Below, in pieces: positions 1 through 5,583 of a stretch of 6,572 nt of DNA. The translations under genes and the position numbers were made by a program. The stretch covers positions 1 to 6,572 of the forward strand of contig JAUWOK010000056.1 of NCBI GenBank assembly GCA_030612165.1. The letters run 5' to 3'. Each line of letters begins with the position of its first letter. Within the stretch, counting starts at the first letter, position 1. The notes beneath the pieces were generated by a model, which saw nothing but the letters and a program-made list of their open reading frames with translations, made no database searches and had not been told where the DNA came from. This DNA comes from Dehalococcoidia bacterium. GTDB taxonomy: Bacteria; Chloroflexota; Dehalococcoidia; GIF9; AB-539-J10.

Positions 1-50
1 GTAAGGCCACTGGGTTTGTCTATCAGTATAATGTTTTCCTGGTTCACCAT
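1..50 (-). CDS. Pseudouridine-synthase-like protein, N-terminal fragment (runs off left edge)
   Basis: The minus strand from position 50 reads MVNQENIILIDKPSGL and then a partial Thr codon (AC) at the window edge. The IDKPSGLT-type motif close to the N-terminus is typical of TruB-family tRNA pseudouridine synthases (which make Psi55), where a similar KPxGxTS segment sits in the first 20 residues. RluA-type synthases also carry a KPSG motif, so the subfamily is uncertain. The catalytic Asp would lie outside the window. ATG at 50 is the only ATG/GTG/TTG start in this frame between the edge and the upstream in-frame TAG, except the next codon (GTG). No Shine-Dalgarno sequence is visible upstream. 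A TATACT hexamer at 64-59 would place transcription start about two bases from the ATG, so a leaderless mRNA is possible. The assignment rests on 16 residues only. Confidence 0.42.
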   Translation of the reverse strand, partial: MVNQENIILIDKPSGL

Positions 51-114
51 TTCACTAAAGTATAGCGGAAAACCGAAACGGAAGTGTGCCGGGGGGAGGG
101 TGTGGGGAGAAGTT

Positions 115-195
115 TTAAGTGAGCAACAGGATAACCCCGGCGATGAGCAGAGCTATTCCCGCAGATAATAGAGCAATCAGTAACTTCGAGTTCAT
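115..195 (-). CDS. Candidate 26-residue single-pass membrane protein
   Basis: An ATG at 195-193 opens a 26-codon frame that ends with TAA at 117-115. The peptide begins MNSK and is then almost entirely hydrophobic to the end (Leu, Ile, Ala, Val, Gly), enough for one transmembrane helix of about 22 residues with a single N-terminal positive charge. A GAGGG ribosome-binding-like sequence sits just before the ATG and a second purine-rich run, AAAGGTGG, lies slightly further up; spacing for the nearest is short. The gene lies between smr and the left-edge gene, on the same strand as both, about 64 bp before the latter. I do not recognise a family. Membrane insertion is inferred from composition. 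The alternative is a chance hydrophobic frame in non-coding DNA; the placed start, the RBS-like run and the lack of charged residues in the helix argue for a real gene. Confidence 0.5.
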   Translation of the reverse strand: MNSKLLIALLSAGIALLIAGVILLLT

Positions 196-247
196 ATCCC
201 TCGGCCCACCTTTCTAATGGTATATTTATTCTAGCCTATTTGTGGTG

Positions 248-268
248 AAAAAGTTAGCCCCCGCGGGC
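248..268 (-). terminator. Possible weak intrinsic terminator after smr
   Basis: On the minus strand GCCC-GCGG-GGGC forms a 4-bp GC stem with a four-base loop (268-257), followed after four bases by TTTTT (252-248). It lies about 80 bp beyond the smr stop codon and before the small hydrophobic ORF, where the tilS-smr transcript would be expected to end. The stem is short and the T tract is not directly adjacent, so this is only a suggestion. Confidence 0.3.
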
Positions 269-348
269 GTAAAATTCTCCGTACAGTTTTAGAACGGGAG
301 TGACGGGAAAAAGTTTATGGGTGCATTGTGTGCCAGGCCGAAGTAAAG

Positions 349-603
349 CTAAGAGATCATCTCCACTATGGTGACGCCGTAGTCTCCTTCACCGTAATCA
401 CCGAGACGGAAGGATTTGACCAGTGGATGGCCGGCTAATATCTCATGGATTGCTCGCTTGAGTGTACCGGTCCCCTTCCCGTGAATTACCCGCACGACAG
501 GCAGACCTGACATAAAGGCATCATCTAAATATTGGTCCAGACGGTAAAGAGCTTCATCCACTGTGAGTCGCCGCAGGCGAATTTCATCATCCACTGTTTT
601 CAT
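349..603 (-). CDS. Stand-alone Smr-domain protein (MutS2 C-terminal-like)
   Basis: The 84-residue protein is a single Smr domain with nothing else attached. The HGKGTG motif is intact at residues 41-46, and the tail, with VKSFRLG at 62-68 and GVTIVE at 76-81, closely resembles the C-terminal Smr domain of bacterial MutS2. Smr domains of this kind bind or cleave branched DNA or, in MutS2, act on RNA at collided ribosomes; which applies here is unknown. The usual LDLHG/LDLRG signature near the N-terminus is altered: residues 8-13 read IRLRRL, with Asp and Gly positions replaced by Arg. The ATG at 603 overlaps the tilS stop codon as ATGA, so translation is probably coupled to tilS; only a poor GAGATG-like ribosome site precedes it. 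The frame ends with TAG at 351-349. No ATPase or clamp portion of MutS2 lies upstream, where tilS is intact. The family call is secure, the function is not. Confidence 0.9.
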   Translation of the reverse strand: MKTVDDEIRLRRLTVDEALYRLDQYLDDAFMSGLPVVRVIHGKGTGTLKRAIHEILAGHPLVKSFRLGDYGEGDYGVTIVEMIS

Positions 604-2084
604 GACATCTCGGAAAATTCTAAACGCAGGATTTGCCTGGTGCCTGCGGTGATTTTGTATCTCTCGTCAATACGCCAGCCAGCCACCCAGAGGATATGTT
701 CCTGAGAGCAAACCAGCGGAACATATTCCCGCCAGTGAAGAGGAATTTTGGCATTTACCATGAAGTCCTGCAGTTTTTTGGTTGTGCTCATTCCCAGAGG
801 TTGGAACCTGTCCCCCGGCCTGCGCTGACGGACCAAGAGCTTGTTTCCTGCCCTGTCGTAGTCCAGCTCGGCGACAAAGGGGCCGATATTGTTTACAATC
901 TGCTTCGGGATAATACTGGACACGATCCGCCAGCCTGGCAATACTGTTTCTCCAGGTATTTTGATGACTATCTCTTCTTGCAAAGGGGAAAAAGGACATG
1001 GCCATGGGAGTGAAGGACAAGAGCTCCTGAAAACGGCTATTTCCCTGTAACTGCTCCGGCATACGAGTTTGTGCGGCAGGGTGAGGTGTTTGCCTGTTTG
1101 CCCGGCTGCCATCTGTCTTATACTTTCTATATGTTTCATTTCAATATCACGGGTATTCCCCAGCACGCTGGCGATAGCCATCTTCAGCAATTGTCTTTGC
1201 ATTGCTATCGGCAATCGGATTAAAGTGTTTTTGTCCAGGTATACTGTCTCTTGTTCTTCTCGGGTAATCTTTTTCCATATTCGCCAGGCATTTTCCTCAA
1301 TAAAAGCTGTGTCGGCTGAAGATATTTCTGCCAGGCGGAGTAAAGCGTGGTCGACGCCAGGGTTGTATTTCCTTAAGCAGGGTAGAAGCTCTAATCGCAA
1401 ACGATTGCGCAGGAAAGCCAGGGAAAAATTGGAGGCATCGCTTCGTGCCTCAATGTGCCGGGCAGAGCAGAAAAAAGTTGTTTCTTCTCTGGTGACCTCC
1501 AACAGGGGCCTGACAATTGTGATGGTGTCTGGTTCCTCCTGGCTGTTTACCGTTATCCCGGCTGCTAGGGATGTGTGGTGAAGCGGGATCTTTCCCAGTG
1601 GGGAGAGGGGTTCAAGTCCACGCAAGCCGAGGGTTCCACTTCCCCTCAATATGTGCATCAAAATAGTTTCAACCTGATCATCACGTGTATGCCCCAATGC
1701 CACTTTTTGTGCTCCTGCTTGCATGGCGGCATGAGCGAAAAATTTGTGGCGTACCTGCCGTGCTGCTTCTTCCAGAGAATAGTGATATTTTTCTTTGCAG
1801 GCGGCAACATCTCGCTTCTCTATCGTCGCTGGAACATTGAGCCGGCGGGCCAGGTCGGCCACATACCCGGCATCAGCGGCGCTATCTGGTCCCCGCAGTT
1901 GATGGTCCAGATGGGCTATATGCAGTCTGACCGCAAACTCTCTTTGCAGTTCCAACAACAGGCAAAGCAAACAGACCGAGTCGGCTCCACCCGATACGCC
2001 GACGACCAGTGTTTCGCCAGGAGAGAGCAGGTTGTTCTCGCTGATGAAATTGCGCACTCTTGAGATAATTTGAGTTTTTTCCAC
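600..2084 (-). CDS. tilS: tRNA(Ile)-lysidine synthase TilS
   Basis: TilS uses ATP and lysine to convert C34 of the CAU anticodon of a minor tRNA-Ile into lysidine, so that it reads AUA and is charged with Ile; the enzyme is cytosolic and normally essential. The 494-residue protein has the PP-loop SGGADS at 31-36, HLDHQLRG at 58-65, GHTRDDQVET at 131-140, GLRG at 153-156, VRPLLEV at 191-197 and LRNRLR at 225-230, all characteristic of the catalytic domain. A linker and substrate-binding region follows, then the TilS C-terminal domain from about 414, including RRPGDRF at 421-427. The start is GTG at 2084-2082. No earlier start is possible because the preceding phosphatase stop lies in the same frame 33 bp upstream. 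The ribosome site is weak (an AGAGA run). About 25 to 30 residues (roughly 159-188) between GLRG and VRPLLEV look longer than in most homologues. The gene overlaps smr by 4 bp, so they are likely cotranscribed. Confidence 0.97.
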   Translation of the reverse strand: MEKTQIISRVRNFISENNLLSPGETLVVGVSGGADSVCLLCLLLELQREFAVRLHIAHLDHQLRGPDSAADAGYVADLARRLNVPATIEKRDVAACKEKYHYSLEEAARQVRHKFFAHAAMQAGAQKVALGHTRDDQVETILMHILRGSGTLGLRGLEPLSPLGKIPLHHTSLAAGITVNSQEEPDTITIVRPLLEVTREETTFFCSARHIEARSDASNFSLAFLRNRLRLELLPCLRKYNPGVDHALLRLAEISSADTAFIEENAWRIWKKITREEQETVYLDKNTLIRLPIAMQRQLLKMAIASVLGNTRDIEMKHIESIRQMAAGQTGKHLTLPHKLVCRSSYREIAVFRSSCPSLPWPCPFSPLQEEIVIKIPGETVLPGWRIVSSIIPKQIVNNIGPFVAELDYDRAGNKLLVRQRRPGDRFQPLGMSTTKKLQDFMVNAKIPLHWREYVPLVCSQEHILWVAGWRIDERYKITAGTRQILRLEFSEMS

Positions 2085-2117
2085 GAAAGCTGTCTCTGCT
2101 GTATTTCTAGTTTGATA

Positions 2118-2717
2118 TTAGTAGCAGGTATTGTTGAAAGATAGTAGCCTGGCCCCATGGTCTGCGAAGGATAAAACACTGATCCCGCAGGGGGCCAGCT
2201 TGAATTTAACCATGGTTTCCAGGGGTAGGTCCAATGCCCGCAGGACGATAGCCATGATAACGAAGTAATGACTGACCAGAACCACCGTCTCTTCATGGTG
2301 TGCCTCCAGCAGCGTTTGAATTACCATCCATGCCCTATTCTGAAGTTCCTGCAGTTTCTCTCCATGGGGCAGATCTGCCGCCTCCCGGTCCTTTTGCCAC
2401 TGCATTAAGAAACGGGTAAAAGTAGCGTTCAGGTCGTCCAAAGACCTTCCCTCCAGGTCGGCAACATCAATCTCCTTGAGCCTGTCGTCAATTTCTAGCG
2501 GTAGTCCATGCAAGCTGGCTATAGCCTTTGCTGTGGCGACAGCCCTCTTCATGGGGCTGGTGATGATAATACTGAGTTTCTCATTTTTCAGATAAGAGGC
2601 AAGTTTGCCTACCCGTCTTATCCCGGCCGGGCTTAACTCGATATCTTGTCTGCCCCCCTGGATGAGTTTTTTCTCGTTCCAGGGAGTCTCTCCATGCCTG
2701 ATTAAGATAAGTTTCAA
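2118..2717 (-). CDS. Histidine phosphatase superfamily protein (phosphoglycerate mutase-like)
   Basis: This 199-residue protein belongs to the histidine phosphatase (RHG) superfamily. The N-terminal signature RHGETPWN is at 7-14, with the phosphate-accepting His at 8. The second-half elements are also present: Arg58 in SPMKRA, the likely proton donor Glu82 in KEID, and the second catalytic His150 in VSH. Length and lack of an insertion fit the small cofactor-dependent phosphatases such as alpha-ribazole phosphatase (CobC), PhoE-type broad phosphatases and small phosphoglycerate mutase-like enzymes. The substrate cannot be told from the sequence; no cobalamin genes are nearby. The start is TTG at 2717-2715, supported by a GGGAGG ribosome site six bases upstream and by the universal position of RHGE close to the N-terminus. 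The stop is TAA at 2120-2118, and tilS follows after 33 bp, so the two are probably in one operon. Confidence 0.92.
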   Translation of the reverse strand: MKLILIRHGETPWNEKKLIQGGRQDIELSPAGIRRVGKLASYLKNEKLSIIITSPMKRAVATAKAIASLHGLPLEIDDRLKEIDVADLEGRSLDDLNATFTRFLMQWQKDREAADLPHGEKLQELQNRAWMVIQTLLEAHHEETVVLVSHYFVIMAIVLRALDLPLETMVKFKLAPCGISVLSFADHGARLLSFNNTCY

Positions 2718-2723
2718 CTTTTT

Positions 2724-2729
2724 CCTCCC
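2724..2729 (-). promoter_or_regulatory. Strong Shine-Dalgarno sequence deciding a TTG start
   Basis: The minus strand has GGGAGG six bases before the TTG at 2717. This is the best ribosome binding site I see among the minus-strand genes, and it supports TTG as the true start of the phosphatase gene. It implies a Gram-positive-like 16S anti-Shine-Dalgarno sequence. Confidence 0.85.
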
Positions 2730-2855
2730 TTATAGTGCCCTTTATCCTGCTCTCACGCCGGGTGAATTGGCCTGTCCATTGTAAAGAAAAAGGATATAAA
2801 ACGGAAATTTATTGTTCATGGTCGGCGCGCAGTGGATTTTCAGAAATGGGTCTCA
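2730..2855 (-). other. Intergenic gap between the DUF2344 gene and the phosphatase gene
   Basis: This stretch breaks the otherwise tight spacing of the minus-strand series. It holds no convincing gene. On the minus strand it contains a T-rich segment followed by a TACAAT hexamer (2785-2780), a possible -10 for the phosphatase-tilS-smr group, but I find no good -35 at 16-18 bp. No clear hairpin with T tract marks the end of the DUF2344 transcript. A 25-codon frame at 2819-2742 has no ribosome site and was not accepted. Confidence 0.35.
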
Positions 2856-3527
2856 TTATGAAGCGGGGAACGACTCTCCTTTTCCGCTGCCGAAAAACAG
2901 TGCGGTACGGTGGATGGATTCGGGGAATTCTGTCAGGCCCAGAGCCGACGCCACTTCTTCTGCTCTGCCGCTACCGCTCGCGCCGCATTTTAGTTTCATC
3001 TCCAATGTACATGTTGAAGCGTGGCAGTCAACGAGCCGCAGGCTCTCTATTAGAGGGCGGAGATCCAGGTTTTTTGTACCTGTTTCTCTTACTCTCTGCC
3101 AGGGTATTTTTTGAGCAGAGAGCAGCGAAGCGATAGAGTTCGCTATCTCCTCTTTTCCCCGCCCTGTCTTTGCCGTGAGACGATATTCGGCATGGCTGAC
3201 GATTGATTGGAGAGACGGAGCATCCATGATTATTTCTTGCACATCCAGTATGTTGAAGCCCGGCGGCAGTTGTTTGCTTGCTAACATCAGCAGGGATTGA
3301 GGAGGCATCCATATACGCAGGACTATGTCCATGAGTTCTGCTTCGCTAGTTACCCCTACGGGCAGGGGCGCTGCCATGGCAATTTTGGGATGGGGAGTAA
3401 AACCCTGAGAATATGCCAGGGGAATTTCTGCCCGCCTGAATGCCCTGTGCCAGAAACGCATTATATCGAGGTGGGAGATGAACTTGACTTCTTCCCCTCT
3501 GCTGAATTTGATTCGCAGTCGTTGCAT
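2856..3527 (-). CDS. TIGR03936/DUF2344 radical-SAM-associated protein
   Basis: The 223-residue product matches the DUF2344 (TIGR03936) family. Its N-terminal hallmark elements are all visible: FISHLDIMR at 16-24, a basic RAFRRAEIP stretch at 28-36, YSQGFTPHPK at 39-48, PLPVG at 54-58 and EAELMDI at 62-68. The family is soluble, and no signal peptide or membrane segment is seen. I know of no established reaction. In many Clostridia and Actinobacteria it is fused to, or encoded next to, a B12-binding radical SAM protein (TIGR03960), often near ribonuclease G and ribosomal protein genes; here none of those is adjacent. The ATG at 3527 has an AAAGAGG ribosome site about five bases upstream and lies 14 bp after the CNNM stop codon, so cotranscription with that gene is likely. 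The frame ends at TAA 2858-2856. The C-terminal third is less conserved and its boundaries cannot be judged. Confidence 0.9.
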   Translation of the reverse strand: MQRLRIKFSRGEEVKFISHLDIMRFWHRAFRRAEIPLAYSQGFTPHPKIAMAAPLPVGVTSEAELMDIVLRIWMPPQSLLMLASKQLPPGFNILDVQEIIMDAPSLQSIVSHAEYRLTAKTGRGKEEIANSIASLLSAQKIPWQRVRETGTKNLDLRPLIESLRLVDCHASTCTLEMKLKCGASGSGRAEEVASALGLTEFPESIHRTALFFGSGKGESFPAS

Positions 3528-3541
3528 ATAGCCTCTTTACT

Positions 3542-4831
3542 TCAGGAGGGATGTAATCCCCCGGGCGGACTCTTTTTTTCCATGGTGACCATGACTTTTT
3601 CTATTTTCACCCCACGCATTTCGGTGATCACAAATTGCAAATTTTTGTATTTTAACTGCTCACCCTGCCGCGGGATGCGACCGAGGTGGCTGAGAATAAA
3701 GCCTGCTACGGTTTCATAATCATCCAGAGGTAATCCCAACTCCAGCTCTTCATTAGCCTCTTCAACACGGAATCCACCGTCCAGCTGGTAAGAGTTGTCT
3801 CCTGTCGATACGAAATCTTTGTCATCGTCAGTTAAATCGTCTTGAATTTCGCCTACGATCTCCTCAGTGAGTTGGGAGAGAGTGGTTAACCCGGCAATGC
3901 CGCCAAATTCGTCCACGAGCATCACCATGTGAGAACCGCTGTCTCTCATTTCTGTAAGAAGGTCGCCCAGGTGCTTGCTTTCTGGAACAAAGGGGGCGGG
4001 TTTTACTAAAGGATCTATGACTTGCTCTCTGTGCGAGGGATTGTTGCTCAACTCCAGCAGGGCATCTTTGGCAAATAATATGCCAATCACGTTATCCGTA
4101 TTGTCCCTGTATACGGGAAAGCGGCTGTGGGGTGTTTCTGTATAAATTTGCAGAAAATCGTTTAGAGTCGTTCCTTCTTCTAGCCAGTCAATCTCTGTTC
4201 TCGGTAGCATTACCTTGCTGGCAGGGCGGTCGGTGAACTCAAAAACCTTGTGCAGCATTTTTGCTTCATCTTCCTCCACGACACCCTCCATCTCGCCAGC
4301 GTTGATGACGGAACGGATCTCATCCTCGCTCATCGATGTTCTGTCCTCGTCGTCCGTGGTGGCTATTCGGGCAAACCCCGAACCAATGTGTCCCAGCGCT
4401 GTGACGATAGGGTAAAATACGGTCTGAAGTGCCTTTATGAAGTTAATATATGACAGGGACAGCTTTTGGGCATGGCGAACAGCAAAGGTCTTTGGTCCCA
4501 CTTCTCCGAAGATAAGAATCAGGATTGTCACTATCACAGTGGCTGCGATAGGGCCCCACACTGGCCCGAAAGTATTCACTGCCATGATGGTTCCCAGAGT
4601 AGCGGCGGCTACGTTCACCAGGTTATTACCTAGCAGAACGGTAGCGAGAAACTTTTCCGGGTGTTCGACTTCCCTTTCCAGCTTTTTGGCTCCTTTAACG
4701 TTGTTTTCTACCAGGTATCTTATGCGGAGCCTGGGCAGTGAAATAAACGCTGATTCGGCGCTGGAAAAAAAGGCCGACAATGCCAGACAGAGTAGAAATC
4801 CTATTATAAGCCAAGCGTCAGGATCATCCAC
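3542..4831 (-). CDS. CNNM/CorC (HlyC/CorC) family CBS-domain membrane protein
   Basis: The 429-residue protein has the full architecture of the hemolysin C/CorC family, whose members are linked to Mg2+ or Co2+ export and resistance. A CNNM transmembrane domain spans about 1-190: a first helix near 7-30 containing FFSSAESA (21-28), LLGNN at 66-70 next to a second helix, a third helix near 95-110 followed by GEVGPKT at 109-115, and a further hydrophobic segment near 130-155. A paired CBS module follows (about 205-330), with MLPRTEI at 208-214, HSRFPVY at 235-241 and VDEFGGIAGL at 306-315. The C-terminal CorC/HlyC domain (about 345-415) contains DDYETVAGF at 370-378. GTG at 4831-4829 is the only possible start between this point and the upstream in-frame TAA, and a G-rich run precedes it. 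Transport specificity is not determined by the sequence. It probably heads an operon with the DUF2344 gene. Confidence 0.95.
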   Translation of the reverse strand: MDDPDAWLIIGFLLCLALSAFFSSAESAFISLPRLRIRYLVENNVKGAKKLEREVEHPEKFLATVLLGNNLVNVAAATLGTIMAVNTFGPVWGPIAATVIVTILILIFGEVGPKTFAVRHAQKLSLSYINFIKALQTVFYPIVTALGHIGSGFARIATTDDEDRTSMSEDEIRSVINAGEMEGVVEEDEAKMLHKVFEFTDRPASKVMLPRTEIDWLEEGTTLNDFLQIYTETPHSRFPVYRDNTDNVIGILFAKDALLELSNNPSHREQVIDPLVKPAPFVPESKHLGDLLTEMRDSGSHMVMLVDEFGGIAGLTTLSQLTEEIVGEIQDDLTDDDKDFVSTGDNSYQLDGGFRVEEANEELELGLPLDDYETVAGFILSHLGRIPRQGEQLKYKNLQFVITEMRGVKIEKVMVTMEKKSPPGGLHPS

Positions 4832-4940
4832 ACCACACCACCCCCACTTTTCTTGTCGAGTTTACCGTCATAATTCAGTTTATTATAAGCACAGTATAAT
4901 TACAAGAGGCGCAGAGCTCATATAGTTATGGCACCTGCTG
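4832..4940 (-). promoter_or_regulatory. AT-rich gap with a likely promoter for the CNNM-DUF2344 pair
   Basis: Between coaE and the CNNM gene, the minus strand carries a perfect TATAAT at 4887-4882, preceded by TG two bases earlier. No good -35 is found at the standard distance. On the other strand a second TATAAT sits at 4895-4900, so the two form an inverted repeat (ATTATA, seven bases, TATAAT). The plus-strand copy faces no gene. No clear terminator for coaE is seen. Confidence 0.4.
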
Positions 4941-5549
4941 TTATCTATGCGGAGCCTCTCCTGTTTTCAGGCGTTGCCATAGCTCGGATACTTTTGCTGC
5001 CAGATGTGCCATGTCGCCATCATTATGGATTACCTCGTCGGCGTATTTCATTTTTTCGCTTACGGGTAACTGGGCTTTAAGGCGCATTGTTAGTTGCTCG
5101 TTATTGAAGCGGGGATGTTTTTCCAGCCTGCGGCGTATAATTGTTTCGGGTGTTGTTACGAGCCAGACGTTGTTTACCAGGTCCAGCCAGCACGCTTCAA
5201 TGAGTAGGGTAGCCTCCAGGGCTATTACCTTTGCTCCGTGTGCCTGGAAGTGCTTTATTTTTTCCTGCGCCAGTTTCCGTGCCGCAGGATGCACTATGCG
5301 GTTGAGCGTTGTCAGCGATTCTGTGTCAGCAAAGACTAGCTGTCCCAGAGAGCGGCGGTTGATCTCGGATGTATCCGTCAGTATGCTTTTGCCGAAGCTG
5401 GCGACCAGTTTTTGCCATGTCTGGCTGTGGGGAGAATAAGTTTCATGAGCCAGTTTATCCGCGTCAATGACCGCGGCGCCGAGTTCGCCCAGCATGAGAC
5501 ATACCGTGCTTTTTCCGCTGCCCGTATTGCCTGTTACTCCGATTATCAT
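4941..5549 (-). CDS. coaE: Dephospho-CoA kinase CoaE
   Basis: CoaE phosphorylates the 3'-hydroxyl of dephospho-CoA with ATP, the last step of coenzyme A synthesis, in the cytosol. The 202-residue length is normal for the family. The P-loop GNTGSGKS is at 7-14, immediately after the usual MIIGVTG opening, followed by the DADKLAHE segment at 29-36 that holds the catalytic Asp. HPAARK at 87-92 and the LLIEACWLD segment at 115-123 match conserved family blocks, and the arginine-rich RRRLEKHPRF at 139-148 corresponds to the lid region. The ATG at 5549 is the only plausible start, since the upstream frame reaches a TAA without another start codon. Notably it has no Shine-Dalgarno sequence; a TATTAT hexamer at 5566-5561 would leave a leader of only a few bases. 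It is divergent from amrS and does not sit next to polA or mutM in this window. Confidence 0.96.
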   Translation of the reverse strand: MIIGVTGNTGSGKSTVCLMLGELGAAVIDADKLAHETYSPHSQTWQKLVASFGKSILTDTSEINRRSLGQLVFADTESLTTLNRIVHPAARKLAQEKIKHFQAHGAKVIALEATLLIEACWLDLVNNVWLVTTPETIIRRRLEKHPRFNNEQLTMRLKAQLPVSEKMKYADEVIHNDGDMAHLAAKVSELWQRLKTGEAPHR

Positions 5550-5556
5550 TTGCTGA

Positions 5557-5565
5557 TGATATAAT
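5557..5565 (+). promoter_or_regulatory. Extended -10 promoter of amrS
   Basis: The plus strand has TG at 5557-5558, one base, then a perfect TATAAT at 5560-5565: a complete extended -10 element that can work without a good -35, and none is seen at 16-18 bp. Transcription would start near 5572, giving a leader of only about a dozen bases that still includes the GAGGG ribosome site. It overlaps the region where coaE transcription must also begin. Confidence 0.6.
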
Positions 5566-5572
5566 AAACCAC

Positions 5573-5577
5573 GAGGG
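5573..5577 (+). promoter_or_regulatory. Ribosome binding site of amrS
   Basis: GAGGG lies six bases before the ATG at 5584. It fixes the start of the right-edge gene, whose frame contains no earlier competing start with such a site. Confidence 0.7.
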
Positions 5578-5583
5578 CGAATA

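Noticed and set aside
257..270. CCCGCGGG palindrome as an operator
   Set aside because: An eight-base GC palindrome is common by chance; it fits better as part of a weak terminator hairpin.
1069..2063. Two long plus-strand open frames opposite tilS
   Set aside because: They are complementary-strand shadows of tilS, which carries clear family motifs throughout; their products are cysteine- and serine-rich without domains.
2742..2819. 25-codon minus-strand frame in the gap before the phosphatase gene
   Set aside because: It starts with ATG but has no ribosome binding site, its composition is mixed, and its 3' end runs into the phosphatase leader.
2735..3136. Plus-strand open frame of 133 codons
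   Set aside because: It lies antisense to the well-supported DUF2344 gene, its product has no recognisable family features and it has no good ribosome site.
4829..4850. G-rich minus-strand run before the CNNM gene as a G-quadruplex or repeat
   Set aside because: It has only one run of five Gs and otherwise GG pairs, so it is better read as a poor ribosome binding region in low-complexity sequence.
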